A stretch of 64,000 bases of DNA from Ponticaulis profundi (GCF_042659465.1 NZ_JBHSSW010000017.1:1-64000), one strand, 5' to 3'; shown: positions 8,282 through 17,107, numbered from the stretch's first letter. Numbers and translations are program-made. Notes: a model not told the origin generated them from the sequence alone.

Positions 8282-9241
8282 TCAGCCCGGAGAGATGCCA
8301 ATCCAGCTGAGATAGGCCGAAATCGTCGCAATCGATAAAATGGTCGTCACAAGCACGGTCTGCCCGGTCAGCCTGGCTTCGCGTCCATAGAATTCTGCGA
8401 GCATGAAAGAGCCGGTCCCGGTCGGGAGCGCTGCGATCAGCACGGCGGCGTGCACAGCAAATTCAGGCAGGCCCAGCAGGGGGGCGGCAATCAACCAGGT
8501 GATCAGAGGCTGCCCGATCAGTTTCAGGCCTGACAAGGTCGCCATGACAGGCCATTGCTGTGCTGGTTTCTGACCGCCTGCCTCTGTCGTTCCGGCCAGA
8601 AACAGCCCGAGCGCGATCAGGGCACATGGAGACGCCGCACTGCCGAGGAAGTCCAGATAGACTTCAATCGGTGTTGGCAGGGTCCAGCCTGTGATCAGAA
8701 CGATGGCGCCGGCAAAAGGTGCAATCAGCAAAGGATTGGTGAGGAGCGCGCGTGCGGTCTTGCGGGCGACATCCATTGGACCGGCACCTTCCTGAGTGCT
8801 GCTTTCAATCAGCACGATGGCGACGGCGAATATGGCGCAAACGGTAATGATGGTCGCGATCAGTGTCGGCGGCAAACCGGCCTCGCCAAACGCGGCAAGC
8901 ATGAGCGGAAAGCCCATATAGCCGGTATTGGCGTAACTGGCGTTCAGGCCATCAATGGCGGCATCGGCAAGCCGGGCGCTCTGAACCAGACGGAGCGTCA
9001 GCGTGGCGAGATAGATGATCAGGCATCCGCCACCGAAGGCAAGAATAAAGCCGGGCTGCCATAGTTCATCGAAACTGGCATTGGCAACAATGTCGAACAG
9101 CAGGGCGGGGAGGGCGAGATAGACAACGAAACGGTTCAACTCCCGAGTAGCCTGTGGGCCTAACGCCCCCAGGCGCCTGGCAAGCCAGCCGGTGAAGATC
9201 AGTGCAAATATTGGAAGAACAATTGAGAGCGTTGCGAGCAT
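8282..9241 (-). CDS. AEC family transporter (auxin efflux carrier-like)
   Basis: 319 residues with about ten hydrophobic helices arranged as two five-helix halves separated by a short hydrophilic loop (around residues 160-170). The N-terminus LPIFALIFTGWLARRLG and the motif PALLFDIVA are typical of AEC permeases, which move small organic acids across the inner membrane. The substrate is not predictable. It converges on the ACP-like gene with 29 bases between stops. Confidence 0.88.
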   Translation of the reverse strand: MLATLSIVLPIFALIFTGWLARRLGALGPQATRELNRFVVYLALPALLFDIVANASFDELWQPGFILAFGGGCLIIYLATLTLRLVQSARLADAAIDGLNASYANTGYMGFPLMLAAFGEAGLPPTLIATIITVCAIFAVAIVLIESSTQEGAGPMDVARKTARALLTNPLLIAPFAGAIVLITGWTLPTPIEVYLDFLGSAASPCALIALGLFLAGTTEAGGQKPAQQWPVMATLSGLKLIGQPLITWLIAAPLLGLPEFAVHAAVLIAALPTGTGSFMLAEFYGREARLTGQTVLVTTILSIATISAYLSWIGISPG

Positions 9242-9458
9242 AACTCAGTCCGAAACAGGTTTAGCTGCGCTTGTAAGGGATGAACTGAAATATATCCAAT
9301 CAATGGCGGTATTTATTGTGCGCATTTGCATGAAATTGCCTGAGGCGAGCGCTCCGAAAATTAAACTTTTCGCGTTAGCGTGTTCAGACAGGGGGAAGAC
9401 CGAAACAGATCCTGTGTGCTCACGCCCTGACTGCTGAGGTGGTCGGGGCGGGCACGTT

Positions 9459-9899
9459 TCACCGTGACATGCGAAACCCGAGGCTTGCCGCCAACCAGAT
9501 GGTGGTGAAAACAGCCGTTGCGGCGAAGGTATCCCAGGGCCAGAGCGCGCCACCATCTCCGAGATTGAGGGCAATCGCCGTGGTCCCGATCCCTGTCTGA
9601 ATGACGGCCATGATCAACAGTGTTGCGGACATTCCGCCCGCGCGGAAGCGGCTTGCAACCATGCCGACCAGACCGATCAGAAGCACAATACCAAACAACA
9701 GGTTTGCAGGGTTCCCGGCACTGCCAATCACACCAATCGCGCCATTGATCCATATCAGCAGAAGACTGCCAGCCAGGGTCAGAAGAAAGGCGGCTCGATA
9801 GAGCGGGTGCCGGTTTAACCGTATGGCCAGCCAGATACCCAGGACAAGTGTGCCGATCAGAGCGGCGGCAAAGGCGAAATCTGCTGTGGACCAGTTCAT
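9459..9899 (-). CDS. Small four-helix membrane protein
   Basis: 146 residues, no family recognised. Four predicted membrane helices (about 8-28, 36-54, 65-84 and 90-110) and a final hydrophobic stretch near the C-terminus. An upstream in-frame start would add a basic, low-complexity extension with no resemblance to protein, so the ATG at 9899 is used; its ribosome site is weak. Confidence 0.6.
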   Translation of the reverse strand: MNWSTADFAFAAALIGTLVLGIWLAIRLNRHPLYRAAFLLTLAGSLLLIWINGAIGVIGSAGNPANLLFGIVLLIGLVGMVASRFRAGGMSATLLIMAVIQTGIGTTAIALNLGDGGALWPWDTFAATAVFTTIWLAASLGFRMSR

Positions 9900-10099
9900 G
9901 GGATGGCTCTTCTTCTCGGCTGGCTGTGCGCCGATGGTGACGATATTTGCGCTCTGAAGAAAGCAATCAATTCCGGCTTTGCCTGTTCTGAGAGGACACT
10001 CGCCTTGTGACATTTCAGACATTGCGAATTCGTCTGAGCCATATCGGCTCGTTTCTGCGCCTTCCTTGTCAGGACACTTTCGTCTGAGAGGAGAGGGAC

Positions 10100-10879
10100 A
10101 TGAAGAAATCTTATCTAAGCGCAATCGCGCTATTGAGCAGCGTTTCGCTGGCGCCAGGCGCTCTGGCGGATGATGGCTGGTATGGTGCGTTCGGTGCGGG
10201 TGTCGGTCATCAGGAGCTCGATAGCGACGAGGACTCAATCGGCGTCGATACGTATTTTGGCGAGGCCGTGATCATCGCGCCGATCAGCGGAAATCTGGCG
10301 TTTCAGCTGGATGCAAATTATTCCAGCGTCTCTGACGACGATTTTACAGGAGATGTCTGGACGGCGAGTGGGCATCTGATCTGGCGCGGCGATGGCTATG
10401 CTGCCGGTGGTTATGTGGGTTTGATCGAGGCGGACGAGGTTTCAAGCTGGGTCGCGGGCGGTGAATATGCGGCGTTCTTTGGTCCTGCAACATTTGCGCT
10501 CGGCGCTGGCTATGGCCAGATCGACGTTGAGGAAGAGACCGCAGACCTTTATGGCGTCACAGGTGAAGTGCGATATTTCACGTATGAGAATTTGCGCTTC
10601 GATGGCCGACTTGGCTGGCAGCAAGCGTCTGAGGGCGGGCTGGATGAGACCATCCTGACCTATGGTGTTGGCGGCGAGTGGAAGCCGACAACAGGGCCGG
10701 TGAGCGTGTTCGCCAGCTATGATCGTCTGGATCTGCAGGACTTTGATGCAAGCGTGGACACTTACAGCATTGGTCTTCGGGTGCTCTTCGGGCCGGGTGA
10801 CACACTCATGCTGCGAGACCGGGAAGGCACGACGTTCCGCCCATTCGGCGGGTTTGAGTCGATTGCGGGTAGTCTGTAG
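10100..10879 (+). CDS. Outer-membrane beta-barrel protein (porin-like)
   Basis: 259 residues. A signal peptide (about 1-23, ending GALA/DD) is followed by alternating aromatic/polar strands with Gly-Trp-Tyr openings (DDGWYGAFGAGVGH), repeated amphipathic strands and acidic turns, the pattern of an 8- to 12-stranded outer-membrane barrel. A strong purine-rich ribosome site (GAGAGGAGAGGG) precedes the start. The C-terminal residue is Leu rather than the common Phe. Substrate unknown. Confidence 0.75.
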   Translation: MKKSYLSAIALLSSVSLAPGALADDGWYGAFGAGVGHQELDSDEDSIGVDTYFGEAVIIAPISGNLAFQLDANYSSVSDDDFTGDVWTASGHLIWRGDGYAAGGYVGLIEADEVSSWVAGGEYAAFFGPATFALGAGYGQIDVEEETADLYGVTGEVRYFTYENLRFDGRLGWQQASEGGLDETILTYGVGGEWKPTTGPVSVFASYDRLDLQDFDASVDTYSIGLRVLFGPGDTLMLRDREGTTFRPFGGFESIAGSL

Positions 10880-10926
10880 CGGCGTTTTTCATTCCCATGT
10901 TGCCCGCTCATGCTAAGAGCGGGCGC

Positions 10927-11373
10927 ATGATCATTTATGTTGATGCTGATGCCTGTCCTGTAAAGGACGAGGTTTACAAGGTTGCCGAGCGCCATGGCGC
11001 GCAGGTGTTTGTCGTTTCGAACAGCTTCCTGCAGGTACCGCGCCTGCCTTTCATCCGTCAGCAGGTTGTTGAGGCAGGGCCGGATGAAGCTGACAACTGG
11101 ATTGCCGAACGGGCCGATCCGCAATCAGTTGTGATCACGGCCGATATTCTGCTGGCGGAACGGTGTCTCGAAAACGATGCAAAAGTGCTGCAGCCAAATG
11201 GCAAGGCCTACACCGCGGCGAATATTGCATCTGCCATTGCGACCCGTGCTCTGATGGAGCAATTGCGGTCGACCGGAGAACAGGTTGGCGGTTCACGGCC
11301 CTTCAATGCGCGTGATCGGTCTGCCTTTCTGCAGGCCTTGCATGAAGTGTGCACACGGCTGAAAAAAGCCTGA
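10927..11373 (+). CDS. YaiI/YqxD family protein (DUF188, PIN-like)
   Basis: 148 residues with the family signature at the N-terminus, IIYVDADACPVKDEVYKVA, and downstream acidic residues in DEADNWIAE and TADILLAERC, matching the NYN/PIN-like fold of UPF0178 proteins. Nuclease activity is suggested by fold but not proven. A ten-codon upstream extension is in frame but lies outside the conserved start. It converges on flagellin with four bases between the stops. Confidence 0.88.
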   Translation: MIIYVDADACPVKDEVYKVAERHGAQVFVVSNSFLQVPRLPFIRQQVVEAGPDEADNWIAERADPQSVVITADILLAERCLENDAKVLQPNGKAYTAANIASAIATRALMEQLRSTGEQVGGSRPFNARDRSAFLQALHEVCTRLKKA

Positions 11374-11377
11374 TCGC

Positions 11378-12208
11378 TTACTGACCGAACAGGCGGGCCG
11401 CGAAGGTCGGAATCTGGTTTGCGATGTTCAGAGCCTGTACGCGCAATTGCTGCTTGGTCTGAGCCGCCTGAAGGCGGGCGGCCTCTTTGCCGAGGTCAGC
11501 ATCGACCAGATTGCCCAGATTTTTGGCCAGAACGTCAGAGGTGTTGACCGCCAGTGTGCGGGTTGTCTCCATTGTTCGGATGCGACCACCAAAATGGTTC
11601 GTGATCAGGTTCTGGGCATCAAGCGTATCCTTGATGCGTTCCAGCGCTTCTCTCGCGGCTTCGAGCGGATCGATCACGGTCGTGGCTGTGACCGAACTGT
11701 CCGAGCCGCCAACGCGTAGGTCAAACCCCTGCATGGAGACGGAATGGCCGCCATTCACATCGGTCACCGGATAGATGCCAGTCGCTGAGCCATCAATCAG
11801 GTTGATACCGTTGAATTGCGCATTGCGAACCACGGTGTCGATCTGGTTGCGCAGCACCGTAAAGTCCTCATTGAGGATGGAGCGGCCGCGCGAATCCATG
11901 GCTGGGTCTGCCGCTTCCAGTGCTTTCTCTTTCATCTCAAGGAGCAAGTCATTCAGAGCTTCGGTTGCGCTCAGGGCCACTTCACCGGTGGAGATTGCTG
12001 TATCGAGTGAGTCTGTCACGGCGCCCCAGCCGGAAATATCCGACCGCAGGGTCTGTGCCATACCGTAAATCGCGCCATTATCCCTGGCGCCATTGATCTT
12101 GCGGCCTGTGTTCATGCGCGCCTGAATGTCCTCAAGCTCTGGTTTGGAGCTGTTGAGCTGACGTAGCGCATGCATCGCCGAACGGTTCGTGATGACGCTG
12201 ATGGACAT
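11378..12208 (-). CDS. Flagellin
   Basis: 276 residues, the size of short Caulobacter-type flagellins. The N-terminal D0/D1 region (MSISVITNRSAMHALRQLN, then ARMNTGRKINGARDNGAIYGMAQ) and the C-terminal D1/D0 region (from about residue 185, ending ALNIANQIPTFAARLFGQ) are recognisable, with a short variable centre, so no large D2/D3 domain is present. It is exported by the flagellar type III system and polymerises into the filament. No other flagellar gene is adjacent. The untranslated leader appears structured (see the adjacent regulatory entry). Confidence 0.93.
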   Translation of the reverse strand: MSISVITNRSAMHALRQLNSSKPELEDIQARMNTGRKINGARDNGAIYGMAQTLRSDISGWGAVTDSLDTAISTGEVALSATEALNDLLLEMKEKALEAADPAMDSRGRSILNEDFTVLRNQIDTVVRNAQFNGINLIDGSATGIYPVTDVNGGHSVSMQGFDLRVGGSDSSVTATTVIDPLEAAREALERIKDTLDAQNLITNHFGGRIRTMETTRTLAVNTSDVLAKNLGNLVDADLGKEAARLQAAQTKQQLRVQALNIANQIPTFAARLFGQ

Positions 12209-12330
12209 GAGTCTCACCTGCACCTTTCTGGTCTTTTCGTCGCCTTCTGGCGTTTCTGATGAGCCCTGCTGGGCATTTATCGCGTCAGAATAGCGAAAGA
12301 CTTTGAAAGCAAAATTTCTGGTGCAGGTGA
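12209..12330 (-). promoter_or_regulatory. Flagellin mRNA leader able to sequester its ribosome site
   Basis: On the minus strand an 11-base element TCACCTGCACC (12330-12320) is exactly complementary to GGTGCAGGTGA (12224-12214). The second arm contains the Shine-Dalgarno sequence AGGTGA, five bases before the flagellin ATG. If both arms are transcribed they would form a long-range stem covering the ribosome site. A second, shorter complementarity (CCAGAAA / TTTCTGG flanks) extends it imperfectly. In Caulobacter FlbT acts on the flagellin mRNA 5' region, so a post-transcriptional control element is a reasonable inference. Confidence 0.6.
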
Positions 12331-12395
12331 AATATTGAATTCTGGATCAGCAAGCTGTTAGGGTTAACTGCCGACAACCATAATGAGGTGCCGGG

Positions 12396-13073
12396 TTAGT
12401 CCTCAAACCCCAGGAACACGGCCGCGTCATCGACGCTTTTGCGGTTGGAGACGACGGCATTTGCCGGGAAGCTGTCATCGGGCCAGCCCATGGCGACACA
12501 GGTCTGGATCACCTGGTCATCCGGGATTTTAGCGTGTTCGCGAACAACCGGGCTCTGCATGATGCCTTGTGAGTTGATGACGCAGCCAAGTCCTTTCGAC
12601 CAGGCGGTGTTCACGAGACAGTTCACGACGCCGCCGCAATCGAACGGCGCAATGTCGCTTCCCTGAATGGATTTGTCATATGTCACAACGATGGAAACCG
12701 GGGCATCAAACTGACGGAAGCCGCGCAACACCCAATCGGTGCGCTTTTCCTTGTCATGTCGCTCAATACCCATGGCACCAAAGAGCTGCTTGGCGATCTC
12801 GATCTGACGTTCGCGATGTTCGCCTTCATAGCCGGGGCCCATGCGAAACTCTCTAGAATCCGGCACGCCTGCGAGGTTGCGTTCGACATTGCCGGCACGG
12901 ATTTTGTCGAGCACATCACCCGCAACCACATAGAAGTTCCAGGGCTGTGTGTTCAGCGAGGTCGGCGCGCGCATGGCGATTTCCAGAATTTCGCGGATGA
13001 GCGCTTTCGGTACCGGCTTCTTCTGATACCCGCGAATGCTGCGTCGTGTCCGGACAACTTCTTCGAAATCCAT
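12396..13073 (-). CDS. Nitroreductase family protein
   Basis: 225 residues of the FMN-dependent nitroreductase fold. The N-terminal motif VVRTRRSIRGYQKKPVP and the PTSLNTQPWNFYVV segment contact FMN in this family; near the C-terminus GCVINSQG and CVAMGWPDD are conserved. It would reduce nitro or quinone compounds with NAD(P)H as a dimer. ATG at 13073 is preceded by GAGGAAAC; a longer in-frame extension is not family-like. It is divergent from the FPG-repeat protein gene. Confidence 0.9.
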   Translation of the reverse strand: MDFEEVVRTRRSIRGYQKKPVPKALIREILEIAMRAPTSLNTQPWNFYVVAGDVLDKIRAGNVERNLAGVPDSREFRMGPGYEGEHRERQIEIAKQLFGAMGIERHDKEKRTDWVLRGFRQFDAPVSIVVTYDKSIQGSDIAPFDCGGVVNCLVNTAWSKGLGCVINSQGIMQSPVVREHAKIPDDQVIQTCVAMGWPDDSFPANAVVSNRKSVDDAAVFLGFED

Positions 13074-13250
13074 AAGCGTTTCCTCTGCTCGAATTCTGTT
13101 TTGCGCGATTGTGCATTCTTCCACTCCATTGCCTAGCCGTCTCGTAACGAGATGCAGTGAGCTTTGTCCGGCTTTTCTTAGGCACGGCGTGAACATGTGC
13201 AGAGGCGCGGGCCGCATTCGGGCTGCGATAGAAAGTGGAAGGGAAAAACT

Positions 13251-13787
13251 ATGTTCAAACACAAACGACGGACACTTCTAGTGGGGGCTGCCCTGCTGTC
13301 GGCTGGCACGGCATATGCGCAGGTGGAGATGAAAGCCCAGGGCGCGGTTCAGGTGCAGCTTAAAAACGCTGAAAAACTGGAAGGCATGACCGGTGAAAAG
13401 CTGCGTGCAGCGCTTCTCGAGAACCTGAGCATCACAGCGAAGGGTGATGTTGGAGTTGCGCGTCTGTATGTTGCGCGCGTCGCAGATGGAGAAATTGCGG
13501 ATCTGTTTGCGTCCGACAAATTCAAGGCGTTTCCGGGTGATAACTTCTTTCCCGGCGACAGTTTCTTCCCGGGCGATATGTATTTTCCAGGTGAAATGCT
13601 ATTTCCAGGCGAGATGCAGTTTCCGGGAGAAATGCTCTACCCGGGCAAGGACCGCAAAGGCGCTCTGGTCGAAGGGGCGATGAAAGCGGCCAAGCTTGCT
13701 GAAGTGAAGTCAGGCTGGTTCATCATCGTCATTGGCGAAGGCGAGCGCGCGACAGCGAGCGGCGTGATGTTGCCAGCGAAGGGCTGA
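13251..13787 (+). CDS. Secreted protein with FPG(D/E) hexapeptide repeats
   Basis: 178 residues, not recognised. A signal peptide (about 1-23, AYA/QV) precedes an Ala/Leu/Gln-rich domain and then seven consecutive six-residue units (residues 94-135) of the form [F/Y]PG[D/E/K]xx: FPGDNF, FPGDSF, FPGDMY, FPGEML, FPGEMQ, FPGEML and YPGKDR. A C-terminal segment with a hydrophobic strand (GWFIIVIGEG) follows. A purine-rich ribosome site (GGAAGGG) lies before the ATG. The flavoprotein gene starts four bases after its stop, so the two are probably co-translated. Confidence 0.75.
   Translation: MFKHKRRTLLVGAALLSAGTAYAQVEMKAQGAVQVQLKNAEKLEGMTGEKLRAALLENLSITAKGDVGVARLYVARVADGEIADLFASDKFKAFPGDNFFPGDSFFPGDMYFPGEMLFPGEMQFPGEMLYPGKDRKGALVEGAMKAAKLAEVKSGWFIIVIGEGERATASGVMLPAKG
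13530..13655 (+). repeat. Tandem 18-bp coding repeat (seven units)
   Basis: Seven in-frame 18-bp units encode the FPG-type hexapeptides of the secreted protein. Codon choice at the Pro-Gly positions varies between units (ccgggt, cccggc, ccgggc, ccaggt, ccaggc, ccggga), so the repeat is maintained at protein level and not as a recent DNA slippage product. Confidence 0.85.
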
Positions 13788-13791
13788 ACCC

Positions 13792-14745
13792 ATGCCGGTT
13801 GCACTTGTGATAGGTGCCGGAATTGCCGGGCTGGCGACAGCCTGGCAATTTGTGGAAGCGGGATGGCAGGTGCGGGTTTTTGACCGGGCCATTGAGGCAA
13901 ACCTGGCTGCGCGGCCAGCGTTTGAGCATGCGCATCTGATCGCTGCAGATCACATTCATGCACTGGTCGGGCAATTCCCGTGCGGTGGGCAGACTGGGGT
14001 GGTTTGCGCTCGGGCCGTTTATCAGCGCTTGCTGGCGCAATGCCGGGCTGCATCCATCGCGTTCCATGATTCGACACGCTTGCAGCATATTGACTGGGAC
14101 GCGCGCTCCATCTGTGTGCAGCGGGATGTTTCTGTTCAGGATTACGGGTTTGATCTGCTGATTGATGCGAGTGGATCACGGCGGGCAACGCTCCGGCATT
14201 TGCCGCATAGCGCAGAGCCTGACCTTGAGAGCCTGGAGTCGCCAGCATTCTATATGTCTCTGAATGTGCGCGCGGATGATTTTACAGGACAATCTGTCAT
14301 CGCGGACACGCCGGATGCCCGATATTTTCTGTATGAACAGGGAGGCGGTATCCGGCTGACAATCGCGCAGACATGTTCTGGTGGGGATCAAGCCGATGCG
14401 GCAGCTTTGGTGAAGCGGGCCGCTTCCGCTTTGGGCCAGCCAGTTGCGTGTGATCTTCTGGCGGGGCCAATTGCAAGGTTTGCTTTCAGGGATGTGACCC
14501 GCCTCAGCCTTGGTACGCAAAGCGAGCTTCCCTGGCTCTCCATCGGTGACGCGCACATGCAGACGTCACCAATGAACGGCGATGGTGTTCGTCAGATCTT
14601 TGACCAGCTGGGCGCTTTGGCGTCGGCCCTTGAGGGCGGGGTGATATTTGGGCGGTTTCATGACGCCATCGCGCAGGCAACGCAGCCGCTCTGGGAAGGA
14701 AACCTGCTGAAGGCTGCTTTACAGCAATTCGAGATCGCGTCCTGA
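13792..14745 (+). CDS. FAD-dependent oxidoreductase, monooxygenase/halogenase-like
   Basis: 317 residues. N-terminal Rossmann motif GAGIAG (8-13) with an acidic residue ending strand 2 (VFDR), a mid-protein FAD contact DLLIDASG (about 121-128), and a C-terminal GD motif (IGDAH, 252-256) followed by the NGDG turn (262-265), the layout of flavin hydroxylases, geranylgeranyl reductases and flavin halogenases. Substrate unknown. It sits four bases behind the repeat-protein gene and has no visible ribosome site of its own, so translational coupling is likely. Confidence 0.8.
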   Translation: MPVALVIGAGIAGLATAWQFVEAGWQVRVFDRAIEANLAARPAFEHAHLIAADHIHALVGQFPCGGQTGVVCARAVYQRLLAQCRAASIAFHDSTRLQHIDWDARSICVQRDVSVQDYGFDLLIDASGSRRATLRHLPHSAEPDLESLESPAFYMSLNVRADDFTGQSVIADTPDARYFLYEQGGGIRLTIAQTCSGGDQADAAALVKRAASALGQPVACDLLAGPIARFAFRDVTRLSLGTQSELPWLSIGDAHMQTSPMNGDGVRQIFDQLGALASALEGGVIFGRFHDAIAQATQPLWEGNLLKAALQQFEIAS

Positions 14746-14833
14746 CTGGTTTTCTTACTTGATTGTCATGTCGGGAACAGCATCCGGCTTAACGCGTTTT
14801 TCAAGCGTAGACGCAATCAGGAAAGGAAACACC

Positions 14834-15214
14834 ATGAAACTGTTTACGAAAACAGCTGGTGCAGCCCTGCTTTCACTTGGCATGATTGGTGGCACCGGCG
14901 CTGTTGCATTTGCTGACCCGCCACACTGTCCGCCAGGCCATGAGAAAAAAGGCTGGTGCAGCAATGACCGCTATGACTATCGCGACGACCGCCGCGATGA
15001 GCGTGAAGCTTACCGCGATGGCTATGAGGCCGGAAAGCGCGACGCGATAAGATATGGTGATCGTTACTATGACGATTATCGCCGGATTGATGACTATCGC
15101 CGGTATGGGCTCGATGCCCCGCCACGCGGCTATTACTACGCTCAGGTCGATAATGACGAGGTCGTGCTCGTGGCTGCAGCGACGCAGCTGATCACGGAAT
15201 TCCTGTCTCGCTAG
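14834..15214 (+). CDS. RcnB-like periplasmic protein
   Basis: 126 residues. Signal peptide (about 1-27, VAFA/DP), a short Cys-Pro-His segment (PPHCPPGHEKKGWC), a strongly charged Arg/Asp/Tyr-rich middle with imperfect repeats (YRDDRRDEREAYRDGY, DDYRRIDDYRRYG), and a C-terminal motif LDAPPRGYYYAQVDNDEVVL-like that matches the RcnB/CigR family end. RcnB is linked to nickel/cobalt homeostasis in E. coli; the role of this homologue is unproven. Confidence 0.75.
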   Translation: MKLFTKTAGAALLSLGMIGGTGAVAFADPPHCPPGHEKKGWCSNDRYDYRDDRRDEREAYRDGYEAGKRDAIRYGDRYYDDYRRIDDYRRYGLDAPPRGYYYAQVDNDEVVLVAAATQLITEFLSR

Positions 15215-15265
15215 AGCGGAACAAATAAATATGCTGCGATGCAGCATTATGCCGAATAGGCAAAC

Positions 15266-15299
15266 AAAAAAATGGCGCGCTGGTCTGACCAGCGCGCCA
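15266..15299 (-). terminator. Intrinsic terminator of the UrcA gene
   Basis: A 13-bp GC-rich inverted repeat (TGGCGCGCTGGTC and its complement, 15273-15299) is followed on the minus strand by seven T (15272-15266), directly downstream of the UrcA-family gene. Read on the plus strand it lacks a good T-run. Confidence 0.88.
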
Positions 15300-15351
15300 A
15301 TTCATTTGAGCGACCCCATTCATGACAGGGTGCTCTGGGAGGAAACTGGAA

Positions 15352-15681
15352 TTAGTTCAGCATCTCTTTGTAAGCAGCAACGCCAGCACCTTGTTCCAGA
15401 GACGCGAGCAGGCGACCTGAAGTGTCCTGAGCGAGCGCGTCGTCATAAGTCTTAGAGACGCATTCTTTTTTCAGAGATGGTGTGTAGAAGCGGCTGATGC
15501 CGACATATTCGACTTGATCACAGACTTCTTGCGCAGCAGCGAGCAGTGCAGTGTGCGTTGCTTCAGCTTGTGCTTCAGCAGTTGCTTCAACCGGAATCTC
15601 AACCGTTACGGAGATTTCTTCGGCCATAACCGGGCCTGTAAGGAAAGCAGCGATTGCGAGTGCAGAAATGAACTTTTTCAT
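15352..15681 (-). CDS. UrcA family protein
   Basis: 109 residues: signal peptide (1-20, PVMA/EE), then the UrcA domain with two conserved cysteines (C54 and C74, probably disulfide-bonded) in the contexts AAQEVCDQV and KKECVSKTYDDAL. UrcA proteins are small exported proteins common in sphingomonads and relatives, function unknown. Monocistronic, with its own terminator. Confidence 0.85.
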   Translation of the reverse strand: MKKFISALAIAAFLTGPVMAEEISVTVEIPVEATAEAQAEATHTALLAAAQEVCDQVEYVGISRFYTPSLKKECVSKTYDDALAQDTSGRLLASLEQGAGVAAYKEMLN

Positions 15682-16043
15682 CAGTAGAGTGTCCTGTGTC
15701 TGATCCTTGACTGAAACTCCCTGCGGGGGCTCCGATCTCTAAGTCGTCGGATTTAGACCTAAGTATCATGCTGCATTGGCGAATGCAATTGCTGCGACGC
15801 GATAAATATAGGTCACTATCTGGCACCAGCCATGCGATAATGCATGGCGCTATGCGGTAACGTAAGGGAATATAGAGATAAACGCGTTCTCAGGCGCGTT
15901 ACTGCATGTCCGCGTGAACGATATGGAAAACGTTCATTGTTTTATATAGGGTTTCTCGCGGTGCGAATACGCAATGTCAGCAAAATTGACCGTAACTCCG
16001 CATCTGAAGACGGTTTTGAGGCCCATAATTATGCTGCAACTGC
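15682..16043. other. Intergenic stretch without a gene
   Basis: No convincing reading frame. It must hold the promoter of the UrcA gene. An inverted repeat TGAACG-N10-CGTTCA (15915-15936) and a smaller GCATT-loop-AATGC element near 15775 are the only structures noticed; either could be a regulator site, but nothing ties them to a gene. Confidence 0.5.
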
Positions 16044-16496
16044 TCAGTCGGCGCTGGATTCGGCCGTTTCGTCGACATTTATGGACAGATAGAGCACGGA
16101 CGGTGCGTTGAAAGCATCTGAGTCGACGCGAATCTTGATGAGCTGTGGTCCGGGCATGTTTTCCGTGTTCACTTTCACCTGAATGGCGCCGAACTCTCCG
16201 GCAGGCACGGGTTCTCGCGACGAACCCACCGAGACATTCGCGGTTTCGGCCCAGGCATTCTTTATCGTGAGCGGCCCGGTCCCATTGTTCAGAAACTCGA
16301 ATGCGTGGGAAACGACGTCACCTTGTGTGACATCTCCCAGATCGTATCGCGCTGACTGAAAGCCCAGAACACCCACATCCTGAGGGGCTTCGATCTTCAC
16401 GGGCTCATTTGGCGGGGTCACATCATCTGTGTTCGCGCTAACAGCCGGAGCGAGAATGAGCCAGCCAGAGACAAGCGCGAAAACCGGTTTTGACAT
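16044..16496 (-). CDS. DUF1573 domain secreted protein
   Basis: 150 residues. Signal peptide (about 1-21, AVSA/NT) followed by a single DUF1573 Ig-like domain: YDLGDVTQGDVVSHAFEFLNNGTGPLTI is the signature region, then AGEFGAIQVKVNTE and the LIKIRVDSD strand. Such domains are extracytoplasmic and resemble ASH/MSP modules; partner unknown. The start at 16496 gives a normal signal peptide; an upstream extension in frame does not. Confidence 0.82.
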   Translation of the reverse strand: MSKPVFALVSGWLILAPAVSANTDDVTPPNEPVKIEAPQDVGVLGFQSARYDLGDVTQGDVVSHAFEFLNNGTGPLTIKNAWAETANVSVGSSREPVPAGEFGAIQVKVNTENMPGPQLIKIRVDSDAFNAPSVLYLSINVDETAESSAD

Positions 16497-16666
16497 GATG
16501 TGATTCCCCAAATGCGGTTCAGACCGAAACAACCCGCTGACGCAATGCAAGATTGGCTCCAGCTGCGCGGGCAATCAATGCGGCATGTGAAGGTGATGAG
16601 ACGCTTTCGCTGAGGAAAACACGGAATGACCTTTGCACTTTTCAAAAGAAAATGAGAGGTTTTCGT

Positions 16667-17089
16667 ATGAATGCGCGTCTGTCCCGATTGTTTGCGACCC
16701 AGATTGATACACTGGCCGACCGTGGAACGCTTCAGTTCGAAGCAGGCCAGGTCTGGGAAATCGATGAAGGTGAGTTTTCCGGGGTCCAGCTTCTGGTCGT
16801 GAAGACGGAAATGGATGAGGATCTCGGCCAAATCGTGCATGTCACGGTCCGCGGCCCTTTGCAGACGCTTGGCGGATCAGAGCTGGACGGTATTCCGCAC
16901 CTGCCTTTCCTGCATTCAGCGCTTGATCAGAGCGATCTGACACTTGCTGGACATGTCGAGCGCGTTCCGGGTGACTGGAGGCCTATGTATGACGACTGGG
17001 TTCAGGACGCCGAAGAAGATGAAGCGGGCGTTTTCAGCCTGTCAGCAGGCCGAGTGCTTGGTGACATCATGGCGCGTCTACCAATCTGA
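16667..17089 (+). CDS. Hypothetical acidic cytoplasmic protein
   Basis: 140 residues, no family recognised. The sequence is acidic, without signal peptide or membrane helix, and contains a beta-rich centre (VWEIDEGEFSGVQLLVVKTEMDE) and a tail with DWVQDAEEDEAG. GAGAGG lies seven bases before this ATG, which decides it over an earlier ATG at 16652. The thymidine kinase gene follows after 50 bases in the same direction. Confidence 0.7.
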   Translation: MNARLSRLFATQIDTLADRGTLQFEAGQVWEIDEGEFSGVQLLVVKTEMDEDLGQIVHVTVRGPLQTLGGSELDGIPHLPFLHSALDQSDLTLAGHVERVPGDWRPMYDDWVQDAEEDEAGVFSLSAGRVLGDIMARLPI

Positions 17090-17107
17090 GCCGACTCCTC
17101 TAATGTG

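Noticed and set aside
12290..12345. A sigma-54 promoter for flagellin (TGCAC...TTGC)
   Set aside because: The distance between the GC-like and GG-like elements is wrong for the -24/-12 consensus, and the TGCAC bases are part of the pairing arm.
15844..16092. An 82-codon plus-strand frame in the long gap
   Set aside because: It runs into the DUF1573 gene on the other strand and its product shows no domain, no signal and unusual composition.
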